From a virus, in IMG/VR virus record IMGVR_UViG_3300027899_000012, positions 1 through 64,000 of that record: a DNA stretch of 64,000 bases; one strand, 5' to 3'. The translations under genes and the position numbers were made by a program. Below are positions 27,385-35,840 of the stretch, in pieces; positions within the stretch are counted from its first letter, which is position 1, and every line of letters begins with the position of its first letter. The notes below the pieces were generated by a model, which was not told where the DNA came from, did no database searches, and saw only the letters and a program-made list of their open reading frames with translations.

Positions 27385-29720
27385 CAGGTCGCGGGCGTCG
27401 CTGGGCCCATGAGCGCTTCGAGAAACTTCGGAAACACGCTCTTCGGGTTCTGAATCGCGATCTGCTGACATAGCCACACCTCTCCGTCTGTAAGGGGACG
27501 CTTCGCTGCGCGAGCGAGCATGGGTTCGATGAACTTCGAGACGCGCTCGGGAAGGCTTCCGGGCATCTTCCACCCATCGAGCGCAAGCTTCGCGGACACG
27601 CGCTGCAGTTCTGTGGCCTTCGGGTACTCTTTTCGGGTCCCCTCGGGTTGTGCGTCGAGCGCTCGATCGATGACGAATTGTTTCTGCAAAGCCGACGCGA
27701 TGACGAGAGCTTCGATGGATCCGTCCACGACCAGGTACTGGATGAGAACGGGAAATTGCTGCCCAATGCGATGGATTCGATCTTCCATCTGAAGCAGAAC
27801 CCACGGCAGCCAGTCGCCTTCTGCGAAGACCATCAGGTCGGCCGCCGTGAGCGTGATGCCAACTCCGGCCGCGTGCATGCCCGCGATGAAAACTCGGATC
27901 TTCGGGTCGGTCTGGAAGCGATCAACGACGGCCTGCCGGTCCTTGACGGGCGTCTCGCCGTACAGGGAAACAGCCATCGGCCCGAACGCTTCTTCCAGGG
28001 CGCGAATCACCGATTGATGGTGCGCTGCGATGACGACCTTTCGAGGGGAAGCTTCCAGCGCATCGCGCACGTGTTCGACAACGAGCGGGACCTTCGCCAG
28101 GGCCGTGGCTTGGCGTTCCTTGGCGATGGCTTTCGCGTCGATTCCCGACAGGTCGGTCTGAAGTCGAGTCAAGGCCTGCTCGAACGCGAAGGAATCTCCC
28201 ACGGCCTCGGCGAGCATCGCTTCGAGAACGGTATCGCTCATGGACGGCACGAGCTTGAGCCAGGCTTCGCGCTCGGCGTCGGCTGCGTCGCGGATCTTGT
28301 CGCCGGACAGGGGAAGGATCTGGCGCGTCTTTTCGGGAAGGTCCGCTAGCACGTCTTTCTTGAGTCGGCGGATCATCAGGACCGAACGGAGCCGCTCCTG
28401 AAGCTCGTCCAGGTTGGTGGCCCCGTCGAAGTTCATAACCTCGATCTGCTTGCCCCGGCCGCCCTTCACGTAGATTTTGTCGCGCGTGGGACCGCAGTAC
28501 CGGAACAGAAAGTCGCCTTCCTTGCGGAACACGTCGGGCGCGAGAACGCTGATCAACGCCCACAGGTTCCGGACGCGGTTCGGGATCGGGGTTCCGGTCA
28601 GGGCCAGGATTCGATTGGATCGCTGCGCGATTCCCAGGGCCGCTTCTCGCTTTCGGCCTCGTCGGACTCCGAGCACGCGTTCGGACGTTGACGCCTTGAG
28701 GTTCACGAACCGGTGGGCCTCGTCGAGGATCAAGAGGTCCCAGGTGGTGGCCATCAGGATCTGCCAGAGGTTTCCGGCGCGCTCGGCACCGGCGAGATTG
28801 TGCGATGTATCTCCGATGACATGCGTCCAGCCGAAGGGTTGATCCTGCAGGATCACCTGCCCGACGCCTCCCGGCGGGACCCGAACGATGATCGGCCCAG
28901 GATGGCTGGCGAACACAAGCTCCCCGGGCGAATAGCCCACGGAGTACAGGACGCCCTCGGGAAAATCGGGTTTCGGAACGTCGGGCCACGCAACCCACAA
29001 GATGCGCTGGCGCTGATCGAGCTTCACCAGCTTGGCGAGGCGCTTGCCTTCCCTGTCCGGTGCGATCTTCGCGGAAACGCTTTCCGCGGTACGTGCACGT
29101 GTCGAAATCAGCCGCTCGGCATTTGTCACGCACCACTCGCGACCCGGGGCCGGGTCGGGAACGTCCTGGCCTTCTTCGCAGAGAGTCACCCTGGGGTTGT
29201 GAGCGTCCCAGAGCATGATTTCCTTGCGCCAGTTGGCTTTGAGAGACGCCGGACAGATCACCAGGATCCGGGATGTCGCCGACATCGTGTTGGCAATCGC
29301 GATCGCCTCAATCGATTTCCCGATCCCCATCTCGTCGCCGATCAGGACTCCCTTGCGGGTCGCGGCGTAGGCCACCGCCGCCAGCTGATACGGCCGCAGG
29401 ACGCGTCCGGGGGGCAGGGGCACTCTCACCATCGCCGAATCGGCTCGGGACGCTTCCAGCTGCCCAGGCGTGCGAGCAACCAGGGCTTTCGCGGAGGGGC
29501 TCAACTCCAGGCCCGTCTTGGACGCAATAGTCGGGTCGCGGGTGAACCAGACGAACGACGGAAGGCCAGCTTCGCAGGCGGAGCATCTCGGGGGGCAGCG
29601 CTGATCGCCGGTGGACCAGTGGAAGACCATGCCGTCTTTCTTGAGCTTGGCGCGGAGGTCGGCGTCCGTGTACGGAACGAGCACGTAGAACAGGCTCGCC
29701 TTGGCTTCGATGACGCTCAT
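27384..29720 (-). CDS. SNF2-family DNA translocase/helicase
   Basis: 778 residues from ATG 29720 (ATGA overlap with the previous stop). Motif I GDEMGIGKS (about 128-136), motif II DEAH (about 333-336), motif III LTGTP, and the C-terminal lobe with MEDRIHRIGQ (motif VI) are complete. About 120 residues are inserted between motifs Ia and II, and the N-terminus has a RCPPRCSAC cluster that may bind zinc. The overall layout resembles SMARCAL1/HARP-like single-chain SNF2 proteins. It likely remodels DNA or displaces proteins; role in replication, recombination or defence evasion is open. Confidence 0.85.
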   Translation of the reverse strand: MSVIEAKASLFYVLVPYTDADLRAKLKKDGMVFHWSTGDQRCPPRCSACEAGLPSFVWFTRDPTIASKTGLELSPSAKALVARTPGQLEASRADSAMVRVPLPPGRVLRPYQLAAVAYAATRKGVLIGDEMGIGKSIEAIAIANTMSATSRILVICPASLKANWRKEIMLWDAHNPRVTLCEEGQDVPDPAPGREWCVTNAERLISTRARTAESVSAKIAPDREGKRLAKLVKLDQRQRILWVAWPDVPKPDFPEGVLYSVGYSPGELVFASHPGPIIVRVPPGGVGQVILQDQPFGWTHVIGDTSHNLAGAERAGNLWQILMATTWDLLILDEAHRFVNLKASTSERVLGVRRGRKREAALGIAQRSNRILALTGTPIPNRVRNLWALISVLAPDVFRKEGDFLFRYCGPTRDKIYVKGGRGKQIEVMNFDGATNLDELQERLRSVLMIRRLKKDVLADLPEKTRQILPLSGDKIRDAADAEREAWLKLVPSMSDTVLEAMLAEAVGDSFAFEQALTRLQTDLSGIDAKAIAKERQATALAKVPLVVEHVRDALEASPRKVVIAAHHQSVIRALEEAFGPMAVSLYGETPVKDRQAVVDRFQTDPKIRVFIAGMHAAGVGITLTAADLMVFAEGDWLPWVLLQMEDRIHRIGQQFPVLIQYLVVDGSIEALVIASALQKQFVIDRALDAQPEGTRKEYPKATELQRVSAKLALDGWKMPGSLPERVSKFIEPMLARAAKRPLTDGEVWLCQQIAIQNPKSVFPKFLEALMGPATPAT

Positions 29721-30121
29721 TTTCGAGCCTTTTTCTTCGTTCCGACGCCAGTGCCCTGGCATTTGGGGCACATGTTGGCTGCGGTCATGAAAGTGACGGC
29801 GCGAAACGAAGGATGGTTTGGATTTCTCCCCGTTCCCTGGCAGTGTGCACAAGGGGGCCCCTTCTGCTTTCGCAGGTGCGGAGTGAGAGCAGGCGGCGGC
29901 CGCTGGTTCTTGTCGTACACGGGAGGGGCGACGGGCTCCGGCGGGATCTCCTTCACGTCAAAGTCTTCCAGCGCCAGGTGGTATTTCGCGCACGCCTTCT
30001 GCCGTGCGTCGAACCACGTCTCCGCTTCCACGATTCCGATCGTGTTGATGAGCGTCAGGGGGCGGCCGTCTTGGGTTTTCGCGCTGGCAAACCTCTGAAA
30101 AACCTTGTACTTGCGAATCAT
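29717..30121 (-). CDS. CxxCxGxG zinc-finger protein
   Basis: 134 residues from ATG 30121 (ATGA). Two DnaJ-type zinc half-sites, CAHCQGTG (about 98-105) and CPKCQGTG (about 121-128), follow a small alpha/beta domain and a Pro-rich linker; a basic tail KKKARK ends it. Coupled to the helicase downstream. Such Cys-rich modules bind unfolded protein or nucleic acid; which applies here is unknown. Confidence 0.6.
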   Translation of the reverse strand: MIRKYKVFQRFASAKTQDGRPLTLINTIGIVEAETWFDARQKACAKYHLALEDFDVKEIPPEPVAPPVYDKNQRPPPALTPHLRKQKGPPCAHCQGTGRNPNHPSFRAVTFMTAANMCPKCQGTGVGTKKKARK

Positions 30122-30939
30122 TCCGGGCCTCCCACGGTTGCGGCGTTGTCGTACGATGGCATCCACTCGCGAGCGTTCGTCCAGAGCGACTTCTCGCCCT
30201 TGGCTGCGAATTTTCGCCAGGCGCGCATGGCCTCGAACGGCAGCAGAATTCCCGTGTGCGCTTTCTGGCAGACATCCTCGCCACGAAGCAGCCAGTCTGA
30301 CAGCGTGTGCGGATCGAGCGCGAATCGACTCCCGGCCATGTGCAGGTCGAGGTTGCCTCGAAGTAAACCGAACCCGTCGATCGCGCACATGAGCGCGAAT
30401 CCGAACATTCCCGCCGCCGCGCGAGGGGGCATCACGTTCAAGGCGATCGCTTCGGGATCGCCGAAGTTGCGCTTGCAGACCCCCGCGGCGGGGCTGAAAA
30501 CCGAGCGGCAGGCGATCGGCCGGACTGCGTACGCGGCGCAGGATCTCTTGTGCGTGGGTTGATCTTCAGGACCGATCAACGCAGCGCACGGGATCTTCTT
30601 GGCGCAGTACGAGGTCAGGTCCCCCTTGCTGATCCGGTTGGCCGTTTCGCACACGTCGAGCGCGACTTTCGCCCCCTGCTTTCGCATCCAGATTCCCCAC
30701 AACGCCGCCTCGGGCACCGTCACCCCCACCTGCTGGTGGCAGCAGTAGGCGCAACCCGGACCGCACTCGGGCTTGGCGTTGTCGGGCAGGTCCGAGATCA
30801 GGCGGTTGGTGAGGGTTGTGAGGTTCGCGTAGGATTCGGCCTGCGCAGCGAGAACGCGCCGGGGTTCCTTGCTGGCGATGGCCCGCTGCATCCGGGAGTA
30901 CTCGCGAAGGGCCAGGGCGGTGATATCGCGGCCGTTCAT
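30118..30939 (-). CDS. YkgJ-family cysteine-cluster protein
   Basis: 273 residues. CGPGCAYCCHQQVGVTVPEA (about 59-78) followed by Cys near 113 (CAKKIPC), 132 and the YAVRPIACRS box (about 135-144) is the YkgJ/UPF0153 pattern, a putative Fe-S or zinc-cluster fold found in many bacteria. ATGA overlaps on both sides. The biochemical role of this family is not established. Confidence 0.75.
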   Translation of the reverse strand: MNGRDITALALREYSRMQRAIASKEPRRVLAAQAESYANLTTLTNRLISDLPDNAKPECGPGCAYCCHQQVGVTVPEAALWGIWMRKQGAKVALDVCETANRISKGDLTSYCAKKIPCAALIGPEDQPTHKRSCAAYAVRPIACRSVFSPAAGVCKRNFGDPEAIALNVMPPRAAAGMFGFALMCAIDGFGLLRGNLDLHMAGSRFALDPHTLSDWLLRGEDVCQKAHTGILLPFEAMRAWRKFAAKGEKSLWTNAREWMPSYDNAATVGGPE

Positions 30940-31508
30940 TTCTTGCCCCTCTTCACGCTCGGGTTTTCCATGACGGCCACGATTTTGTCCAGGCGAACGC
31001 TCACGTTCCTTCCCACTTCTTCCGCCTCGTACCCCCGGACATCATGCAGGATCACCCAGTCGCCGCCGTCGATCGCGCACGACGCGAAGTCAAAGGCTCC
31101 CGTGCTCACAATAGCGCGCCATCCCCTCGGCACCGCGGGTCCTTCGCACGCTGCCAGAAGCTCGACGGGGTAGATGTTCATGCACCGGTCGCAGTGTCCA
31201 ATGCGCTTAGGGGGCATCTTAGCCCAACAGATAGTGCACTCCCCGGGACCGGCGAGCACTCGGGTAAGATTACCCGGGTTGCCGACTTGCTGCTCAACGG
31301 GCTTGGGGTCTAGGTAAACCTGCACCCACATGCCATCGGTAGGCAGCTTGGTGCGATCTTTCTGGGCGACGGTGTAGGTGGTTGCGTAGCCGCGCGCCAT
31401 CCACGTCTCCGCGGATTTGCTCCAGTACTCGTACGAGCCGGACTTGTCGGCGGCGCTCCCCCCCTTGCGAATGACCCACACGAGCTTGCTTGTTTGCTTG
31501 TTGCTCAC
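30936..31508 (-). CDS. Hypothetical protein with zinc-ribbon core
   Basis: 190 residues from a GTG overlapping the previous stop (GTGA). Middle section has CTICWAKMPP...HCDRCMN (about 90-110), a probable zinc ribbon, with a beta-rich N-terminus. Part of the long train of coupled minus-strand genes. Function unknown. Confidence 0.5.
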   Translation of the reverse strand: MSNKQTSKLVWVIRKGGSAADKSGSYEYWSKSAETWMARGYATTYTVAQKDRTKLPTDGMWVQVYLDPKPVEQQVGNPGNLTRVLAGPGECTICWAKMPPKRIGHCDRCMNIYPVELLAACEGPAVPRGWRAIVSTGAFDFASCAIDGGDWVILHDVRGYEAEEVGRNVSVRLDKIVAVMENPSVKRGKK

Positions 31509-31723
31509 GACATGCCTCCCAGTTCCCACAGTCGTTCCAGCGCCTTTTCAAACCCGTGCTCGTGAAAGTACGCGAGCGCTTCCGCTTGGGCCTCGCAGGA
31601 CACGACCCGGTTGTGGGGCTCGCGCTTGTTGTGGATTGCCAGGGCGAGGTCGAGCACCAGGCGTTCGTCCACGCTGGGTTGCTCAACCATCCAGAGCTGC
31701 ATCTGCCGGGCCTTGTCGGTCAT
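31505..31723 (-). CDS. Small helical protein
   Basis: 72 residues, almost entirely helical with HEHGFEKALERLWELGG at the end. ATG overlaps the upstream stop (ATGA). No motif recognised. Confidence 0.45.
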   Translation of the reverse strand: MTDKARQMQLWMVEQPSVDERLVLDLALAIHNKREPHNRVVSCEAQAEALAYFHEHGFEKALERLWELGGMS

Positions 31724-31920
31724 CGTGCGCTTCCCTTCTCAAGCGCCACGCGCTCGCGTTCGGAGGTTCGGATCGCGCTGCGAAGCTCGCGAAGGGCTCG
31801 CTGGCGGTTTCGCTCCCACCTCGGGTTGGCGTTCGGGCCCTCGGCCTCGATCTTGTCCACCTCGCTTCGCAGCCAGGCGAGCCCGCGATCGACCGCCTCT
31901 ACGTTGAGCGCAAGGGCCAT
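31720..31920 (-). CDS. Small helical Arg-rich protein
   Basis: 66 residues from ATG 31920, 2 bases after the upstream stop. Two amphipathic helices, the second Arg-rich (RNRQRALRELRSAIR), typical of a small dimeric helical hairpin. Function unknown. Confidence 0.45.
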   Translation of the reverse strand: MALALNVEAVDRGLAWLRSEVDKIEAEGPNANPRWERNRQRALRELRSAIRTSERERVALEKGSAR

Positions 31921-31922
31921 GG

Positions 31923-32300
31923 CTACGCGCCCTCCTTGGCGTTCACCCAGACGAGCGTTCCGCCCCTGGGAAGCTTCTGGGGCATGTCCTCGACGCGAAG
32001 GCCCATGGCCTCGGCGATCTTGGGCAACCACTCGATCCACATCGCGTTGGTGACGCGCCCTTCGCCCGGATCCCCGTACCCGCGATTCAAGTCTTTGTGC
32101 CCGTTGTAAGACTCGCTGGTGGCGAGCATCCACTTGGGGCCGTAGTAGGACGAGCATCCCACGCCCGACCATCCGGTGTGCCCCTTGGTCTTGCACACGC
32201 ACACGCCGCCCTTGCGAATCATCACGTCCCTGTCGGTTCCCCAATCCACGCCGCAGGAATGCCGGGGCAGGATCTCACGGTCTTTTTTCGTCCACGCCAT
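31923..32300 (-). CDS. Hypothetical protein with Cys residues
   Basis: 125 residues from ATG 32300 (TGATG coupling). N-terminal part contains HSCGVDWGTDRD and CVCKTKGHTG; a metal site is possible. The sequence reads like a small globular domain. No family recognised. Confidence 0.45.
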   Translation of the reverse strand: MAWTKKDREILPRHSCGVDWGTDRDVMIRKGGVCVCKTKGHTGWSGVGCSSYYGPKWMLATSESYNGHKDLNRGYGDPGEGRVTNAMWIEWLPKIAEAMGLRVEDMPQKLPRGGTLVWVNAKEGA

Positions 32301-32605
32301 CACATGCCTTCCAATTCTGCGAACGCCATGTCGCTGTAACCGGCCCACTCTTCCTCGCTCACCTCGCAGCGCTCGCGCGCCAGCTTGTCGAACTCGCGCT
32401 GTTGCTTCGCGCTAGTCGGTCGGCGGACGGGAACGCGCACCTCCGCTCCGCACGTGTCGCACCAGCACGTTGCCCAGTCTCCGTGCAGAAAGCACACGTT
32501 CTGCTTGCCTCCGCACCCGGGCTCCAGGCACGTGCCCACGGTTTCGCCCTTGATGCCCAGGGCGAACAGGGTTGCGGATGGCAGGCTGCGAACGACCGCG
32601 CTCAA
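32300..32605 (-). CDS. Hypothetical zinc-binding protein, TTG start
   Basis: 101 residues. TTG 32605 is 6 bases after AAGGAGG and overlaps the previous stop (TTGA), so it is preferred to the upstream ATG lying inside the neighbour. Cys pattern CLEPGC...C...CWCDTC (about 27-53) suggests one or two zinc sites. The C-terminal half is helical. Confidence 0.45.
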   Translation of the reverse strand: MSAVVRSLPSATLFALGIKGETVGTCLEPGCGGKQNVCFLHGDWATCWCDTCGAEVRVPVRRPTSAKQQREFDKLARERCEVSEEEWAGYSDMAFAELEGM

Positions 32606-33234
32606 GTTGCGCCTCCCTTCCCACCGGTGGGTAGGAGCATCGCGCAAATGTACAGGTATCCGTAGGATGCGTTCGGGTTGGCGATCAGGCGCAACCCGGG
32701 GCGCTCGATCACGACAAGCCTACGCTCGTCCGGTCGAAGCCCAAGCTCCTTGATGCGCTTGCGCAGGATGGGAAGGCCCGTGTCGTTGCACCACTGGCAC
32801 AGCTTGTGAAGCTCGGCCTTGGGGCCAGCGTTCGCTTGCCTGTCGTGCAGGATGTCAATCATCAGCCCGCCCCGGAAATCATCCTGCAGGATCGCTCGCG
32901 CTCCCCATGCCGCGACGCAGGGAACGTCCGGTTGCAGGCCCCAGGCGAGGCGTTCGATAGGCTCGGGAGCGGGCGCGGTATCGTTGCTCGGCTCGGGGCC
33001 GTTCTGATCGTCCTGCAGGTCCACCTGCGAGCACAACCACTGCCAGTACTCGGGGGTGGGCTCGCCTCCTGCCCGCACACGGATCGCGCACTCGGGCACG
33101 CCTTCCATGCACGGTTCGATAGCGCTCAGGCAAGTGTTTTCGTACTCGACAGCGCTTTCCACGTTCGAGAACCGACCCAGGTAATCCTCACGCGTTGAAT
33201 CGCTCACAGTGGCCTGCCTTTCCGTGCCGCTCAT
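32602..33234 (-). CDS. Hypothetical protein
   Basis: 210 residues from ATG 33234 (ATGA). Acidic N-terminal region with Pro-rich linker near 85-95, then a domain with LCQWCNDTG and RRLVVIERPGLRLIANPNAS near the C-terminus. No recognised family. Confidence 0.45.
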   Translation of the reverse strand: MSGTERQATVSDSTREDYLGRFSNVESAVEYENTCLSAIEPCMEGVPECAIRVRAGGEPTPEYWQWLCSQVDLQDDQNGPEPSNDTAPAPEPIERLAWGLQPDVPCVAAWGARAILQDDFRGGLMIDILHDRQANAGPKAELHKLCQWCNDTGLPILRKRIKELGLRPDERRLVVIERPGLRLIANPNASYGYLYICAMLLPTGGKGGAT

Positions 33235-33665
33235 TTGCTGTCGTCCTCGTCCGTGCGGTTGCGTTCGGCCTCGTACGCAGCCAGGAACACCTCGTAGGTG
33301 ATGGTTCCCTCCCGCACCAGCCGGTCGAGGATGTTTGCGGCCCATCCCTGGCGCTCTCCAATCTCGCGATCGAGGAACATGCGCGGGGTCTCCTGCACAG
33401 GCTCCATCGCGTGTACGAGCGAAGCCCACTCCTCCCTGTCGATGCGAGCGTCCATGTACGACCAGCTTCCTGTCCAGGCTGACAGGTAGGTGATGTGCTT
33501 GCCGTTCGCATCCTTGTCCACGAACCGATCCCGGACGCGCACGATCGTGCCCTTGCTCACGACCGGGCATTTGCGCCAGTCGCGCTTCATTCGACGGTCG
33601 GGTTCAGGCGTGTGCACGTCGCACGTCAGCACGTATGTCCCAGGCTTCACGTCCGCGAGTCTCAT
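33231..33665 (-). CDS. Hypothetical protein behind GTG-loop hairpin
   Basis: 144 residues. ATG 33665 is chosen over an in-frame GTG at 33692, because that GTG is the loop of the conserved leader hairpin; GAAGGGA lies between hairpin and ATG. The N-terminal 65 residues are beta-rich (KGTIVRVRDRFVDKDANG, a small barrel-like pattern), the rest helical. Function unknown. Confidence 0.5.
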   Translation of the reverse strand: MRLADVKPGTYVLTCDVHTPEPDRRMKRDWRKCPVVSKGTIVRVRDRFVDKDANGKHITYLSAWTGSWSYMDARIDREEWASLVHAMEPVQETPRMFLDREIGERQGWAANILDRLVREGTITYEVFLAAYEAERNRTDEDDSK

Positions 33666-33682
33666 GTCGGTCTGTCCCTTCC

Positions 33683-33699
33683 CGCACGCCACGCGTGCG
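33683..33699 (-). promoter_or_regulatory. GTG-triloop leader hairpin
   Basis: Minus strand CGCACGC-GTG-GCGTGCG: perfect 7-bp stem, three-base loop, ending 17 bases before ATG 33665. It begins 2 bases after the upstream stop. Confidence 0.7.
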
Positions 33700-33701
33700 A
33701 T

Positions 33702-33998
33702 TTACGGTCGTACGATCAGAAGCGCGCTCGCTCCCCGCTCGAATTCCATGTGCTCGGCTACACCCGAACGCGCATCCTTCGTTCGGAGCACGCATCCCTG
33801 GCGCATGGGGCATCCTTCGGGCCGATCCGCGTCGGCGTACTCGTCGCTCACAAGGAACGCGACGGCCGGGCTGAAGTAGTCGGTCAGTCGGTCGCCCTGC
33901 TCGGCTTCGAGCACCTTGATCTGCTCCCACAGCCGATCATTCACCAGGGCGAGCGTGTACTCGCCGTGTCCATGGTCCACCAGTACGATTGCGCTCAT
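33702..33998 (-). CDS. Small hypothetical protein
   Basis: 98 residues from ATG 33998 (ATGA overlap). Compact alpha/beta sequence with CPMRQGC and an FERGASALLIVRP end. It closes a run of four coupled genes; the leader hairpin of the next gene follows its stop directly. Confidence 0.45.
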   Translation of the reverse strand: MSAIVLVDHGHGEYTLALVNDRLWEQIKVLEAEQGDRLTDYFSPAVAFLVSDEYADADRPEGCPMRQGCVLRTKDARSGVAEHMEFERGASALLIVRP

Positions 33999-34516
33999 AC
34001 GTCCCCCAGCTTCGCCACGTACAGCATCCGATCGATCAGGTTCTGCACGTCCGCGCTCGTGAACGTGGAGCCCTCGTCCTGGCTCGCGATGATGCGTGCG
34101 ACGCGAGCGAGCACGATCGCTTGCTGCATTTCGCGCCCGATGAAACGCCAGCCCTGGCTGGAGCCCACGCTTACCGAAATGCACTGGTCCACGAACATCC
34201 GGATCTGCCGGGTGGTGAACCGCGCTCGCTTCTTGGTGGGCTCGCCCTGCCCGGGAATCACGCTTCCGTCAGGGAGCGTGAAAGGCTCGCGAAGCGCGGC
34301 CTGTACAAGCTCCGTGTTGCACCAAATGGGCGTCAGGTTCGGGAACGCGATCGGCTCCTTGCACTGCGGGCATCGCGTCTTGCCCGGTGGGGCGTACAGC
34401 CCATCGTTGTGATCGTGTCCGCTCTGGTTGACCAGCCGCGTGTTGCAATGCGGGCACGTGACTGCGACCGCCGAGACGTGCATGTTCACGGGCCTGTAGT
34501 GAATGGGCTTGCTCAC
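33995..34516 (-). CDS. Zinc-ribbon protein
   Basis: 173 residues from GTG 34516, which overlaps the upstream stop (GTGA). CPHCNTR (about 22-28) and CPQCKEP (about 49-55) form a rubredoxin-like zinc ribbon. The C-terminal half is helical with RFTTRQIRMFVDQCI. Could bind nucleic acid or be a protein adaptor. Confidence 0.5.
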   Translation of the reverse strand: MSKPIHYRPVNMHVSAVAVTCPHCNTRLVNQSGHDHNDGLYAPPGKTRCPQCKEPIAFPNLTPIWCNTELVQAALREPFTLPDGSVIPGQGEPTKKRARFTTRQIRMFVDQCISVSVGSSQGWRFIGREMQQAIVLARVARIIASQDEGSTFTSADVQNLIDRMLYVAKLGDV

Positions 34517-34980
34517 AGCACAATCCCCTGTCCGCCGCAGTTCGGGCACTCGGGGTTCACTTCGATCCAGCCCGTCTCCGTGTTCGGCTCACCGCACCCT
34601 TCGCACCCGTGCGTCTCGTTCCAGGCGTTCTGCCCGTCTGCGTCCGCGTAGGCCACGCACTTGTCCCACGTCTCGGTCGCACACGGGAACGTGATCCCGT
34701 GCGGAGGAAACAAGCTGTCCGTGCCCTCGCAGTACCCCTGCACGATCACCTGAAACACGCCCTCGCCCTGGGAGTTGGGAATGAACGCGACCGAACAGCC
34801 GCACGACGTGGCCTTGTAGACCCGGTTGCGAATGCGCGAGATGACAGCCGCCGCTTCGTCGCCCTGGCGCACGTCGGCACCAACGTGTTCCGCGAGGTCA
34901 TGCAGCCCGCCGATGATCCCTTCGGCCAGCCTGCGGGTTCCGAACGCGCTACCGAACGTGTCCGCTTTGTGCGTGCTCAT
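34513..34980 (-). CDS. Hypothetical Cys-rich C-terminus protein
   Basis: 155 residues, ATG overlapping the previous stop (ATGA). The C-terminus carries CEGCGEPN and CPNCGGQG, a CxxCG zinc pair with a CxxCxGxG-like second half, after an alpha/beta domain with CGCSVAFIPNSQG. Function unknown. Confidence 0.5.
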   Translation of the reverse strand: MSTHKADTFGSAFGTRRLAEGIIGGLHDLAEHVGADVRQGDEAAAVISRIRNRVYKATSCGCSVAFIPNSQGEGVFQVIVQGYCEGTDSLFPPHGITFPCATETWDKCVAYADADGQNAWNETHGCEGCGEPNTETGWIEVNPECPNCGGQGIVL

Positions 34981-35783
34981 GATCTGCTCCCCAACAGGCC
35001 CCGCGCCAGTCCACGCGGGAAGCTGTCATAGTCGCCGTACGCCTTGTTTTCCTTGAGCGCAGCCTCGACGGGCTCTCGCACCTCCGCGGGCAACTCGTCG
35101 CCGTCGTGGTTCTTCCAGCCTGCGTCCTGCAGGTACTTGAGCAACGCTTCGCACTTGGTGTTGCGAAGGGAGCGCTCTTCCTCGGCGAGCGCCTTTTCCA
35201 GCGGCTCTAGCTGCGCTTTGATGGCGCTGATCGCGTCGTGGAAGGGAGCGATGTTCGCGTGCTCCACGAACCACTCTGTGGCTACTCCGCGCAGCAGCAA
35301 GCGCTTCTGCTCCTCTACGAACCTGTACTGGTGTTGGCTCACAAGCTCTTGGATCTCGTAGTTCGCTTGCTTCACGACCGCGGCCATAAGCTCGCCTTGC
35401 TCGATGCGCTTGCGAAGCTCGGCGGCAGCGTTCGCCCGGCGCGCAGCCTTCTTGGCCTCGGTCGCGCACCCCCGGTAGTCGAATTGGTCCGTGAGCGTAG
35501 TGGCCCAGAAAGCGCGCTTCTGCAAGCCGTTGAATGGGACCGTGGGCATGACGTTCGCCGCGTCGATCTGCGCGTACACTTCATCGTGCAGCACGCCGCG
35601 TTGCTTGCCCCACACGGATGTGCCCCCCTGCGTGGCCTCGTGGAATTCCACCTCGCCAAAGACGAAGTCTTCGGGCACCAGCTTGCGCACCAGGACCACG
35701 TACCGGTCCTCGGGAGCGAAATCCTTGCGCCCGATGGGGGCGATGGTGCGAACGACGGGACCGATCGATTCCAATGTGCTCAT
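34977..35783 (-). CDS. Hypothetical coiled-coil protein behind leader hairpin
   Basis: 268 residues. Residues about 95-210 are long Ala/Glu/Arg-rich helices (coiled coil predicted); the N-terminal 90 residues are alpha/beta. ATG 35783 lies 16 bases after a GTG-loop hairpin, with AGGAAGG between them. It heads a unit of at least three coupled genes. Confidence 0.5.
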   Translation of the reverse strand: MSTLESIGPVVRTIAPIGRKDFAPEDRYVVLVRKLVPEDFVFGEVEFHEATQGGTSVWGKQRGVLHDEVYAQIDAANVMPTVPFNGLQKRAFWATTLTDQFDYRGCATEAKKAARRANAAAELRKRIEQGELMAAVVKQANYEIQELVSQHQYRFVEEQKRLLLRGVATEWFVEHANIAPFHDAISAIKAQLEPLEKALAEEERSLRNTKCEALLKYLQDAGWKNHDGDELPAEVREPVEAALKENKAYGDYDSFPRGLARGLLGSRS

Positions 35784-35799
35784 GATCCTGAACCTTCCT

Positions 35800-35814
35800 G
35801 CCCGCCACGCGGGC
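35800..35814 (-). promoter_or_regulatory. GTG-triloop leader hairpin
   Basis: Minus strand GCCCGC-GTG-GCGGGC, 6-bp stem, ending 16 bases before ATG 35783; stem sequence differs from the other copies but loop and spacing are kept. Confidence 0.7.
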
Positions 35815-35840
35815 TTATGTGCTGCTCGCTTTGTGGGCCG

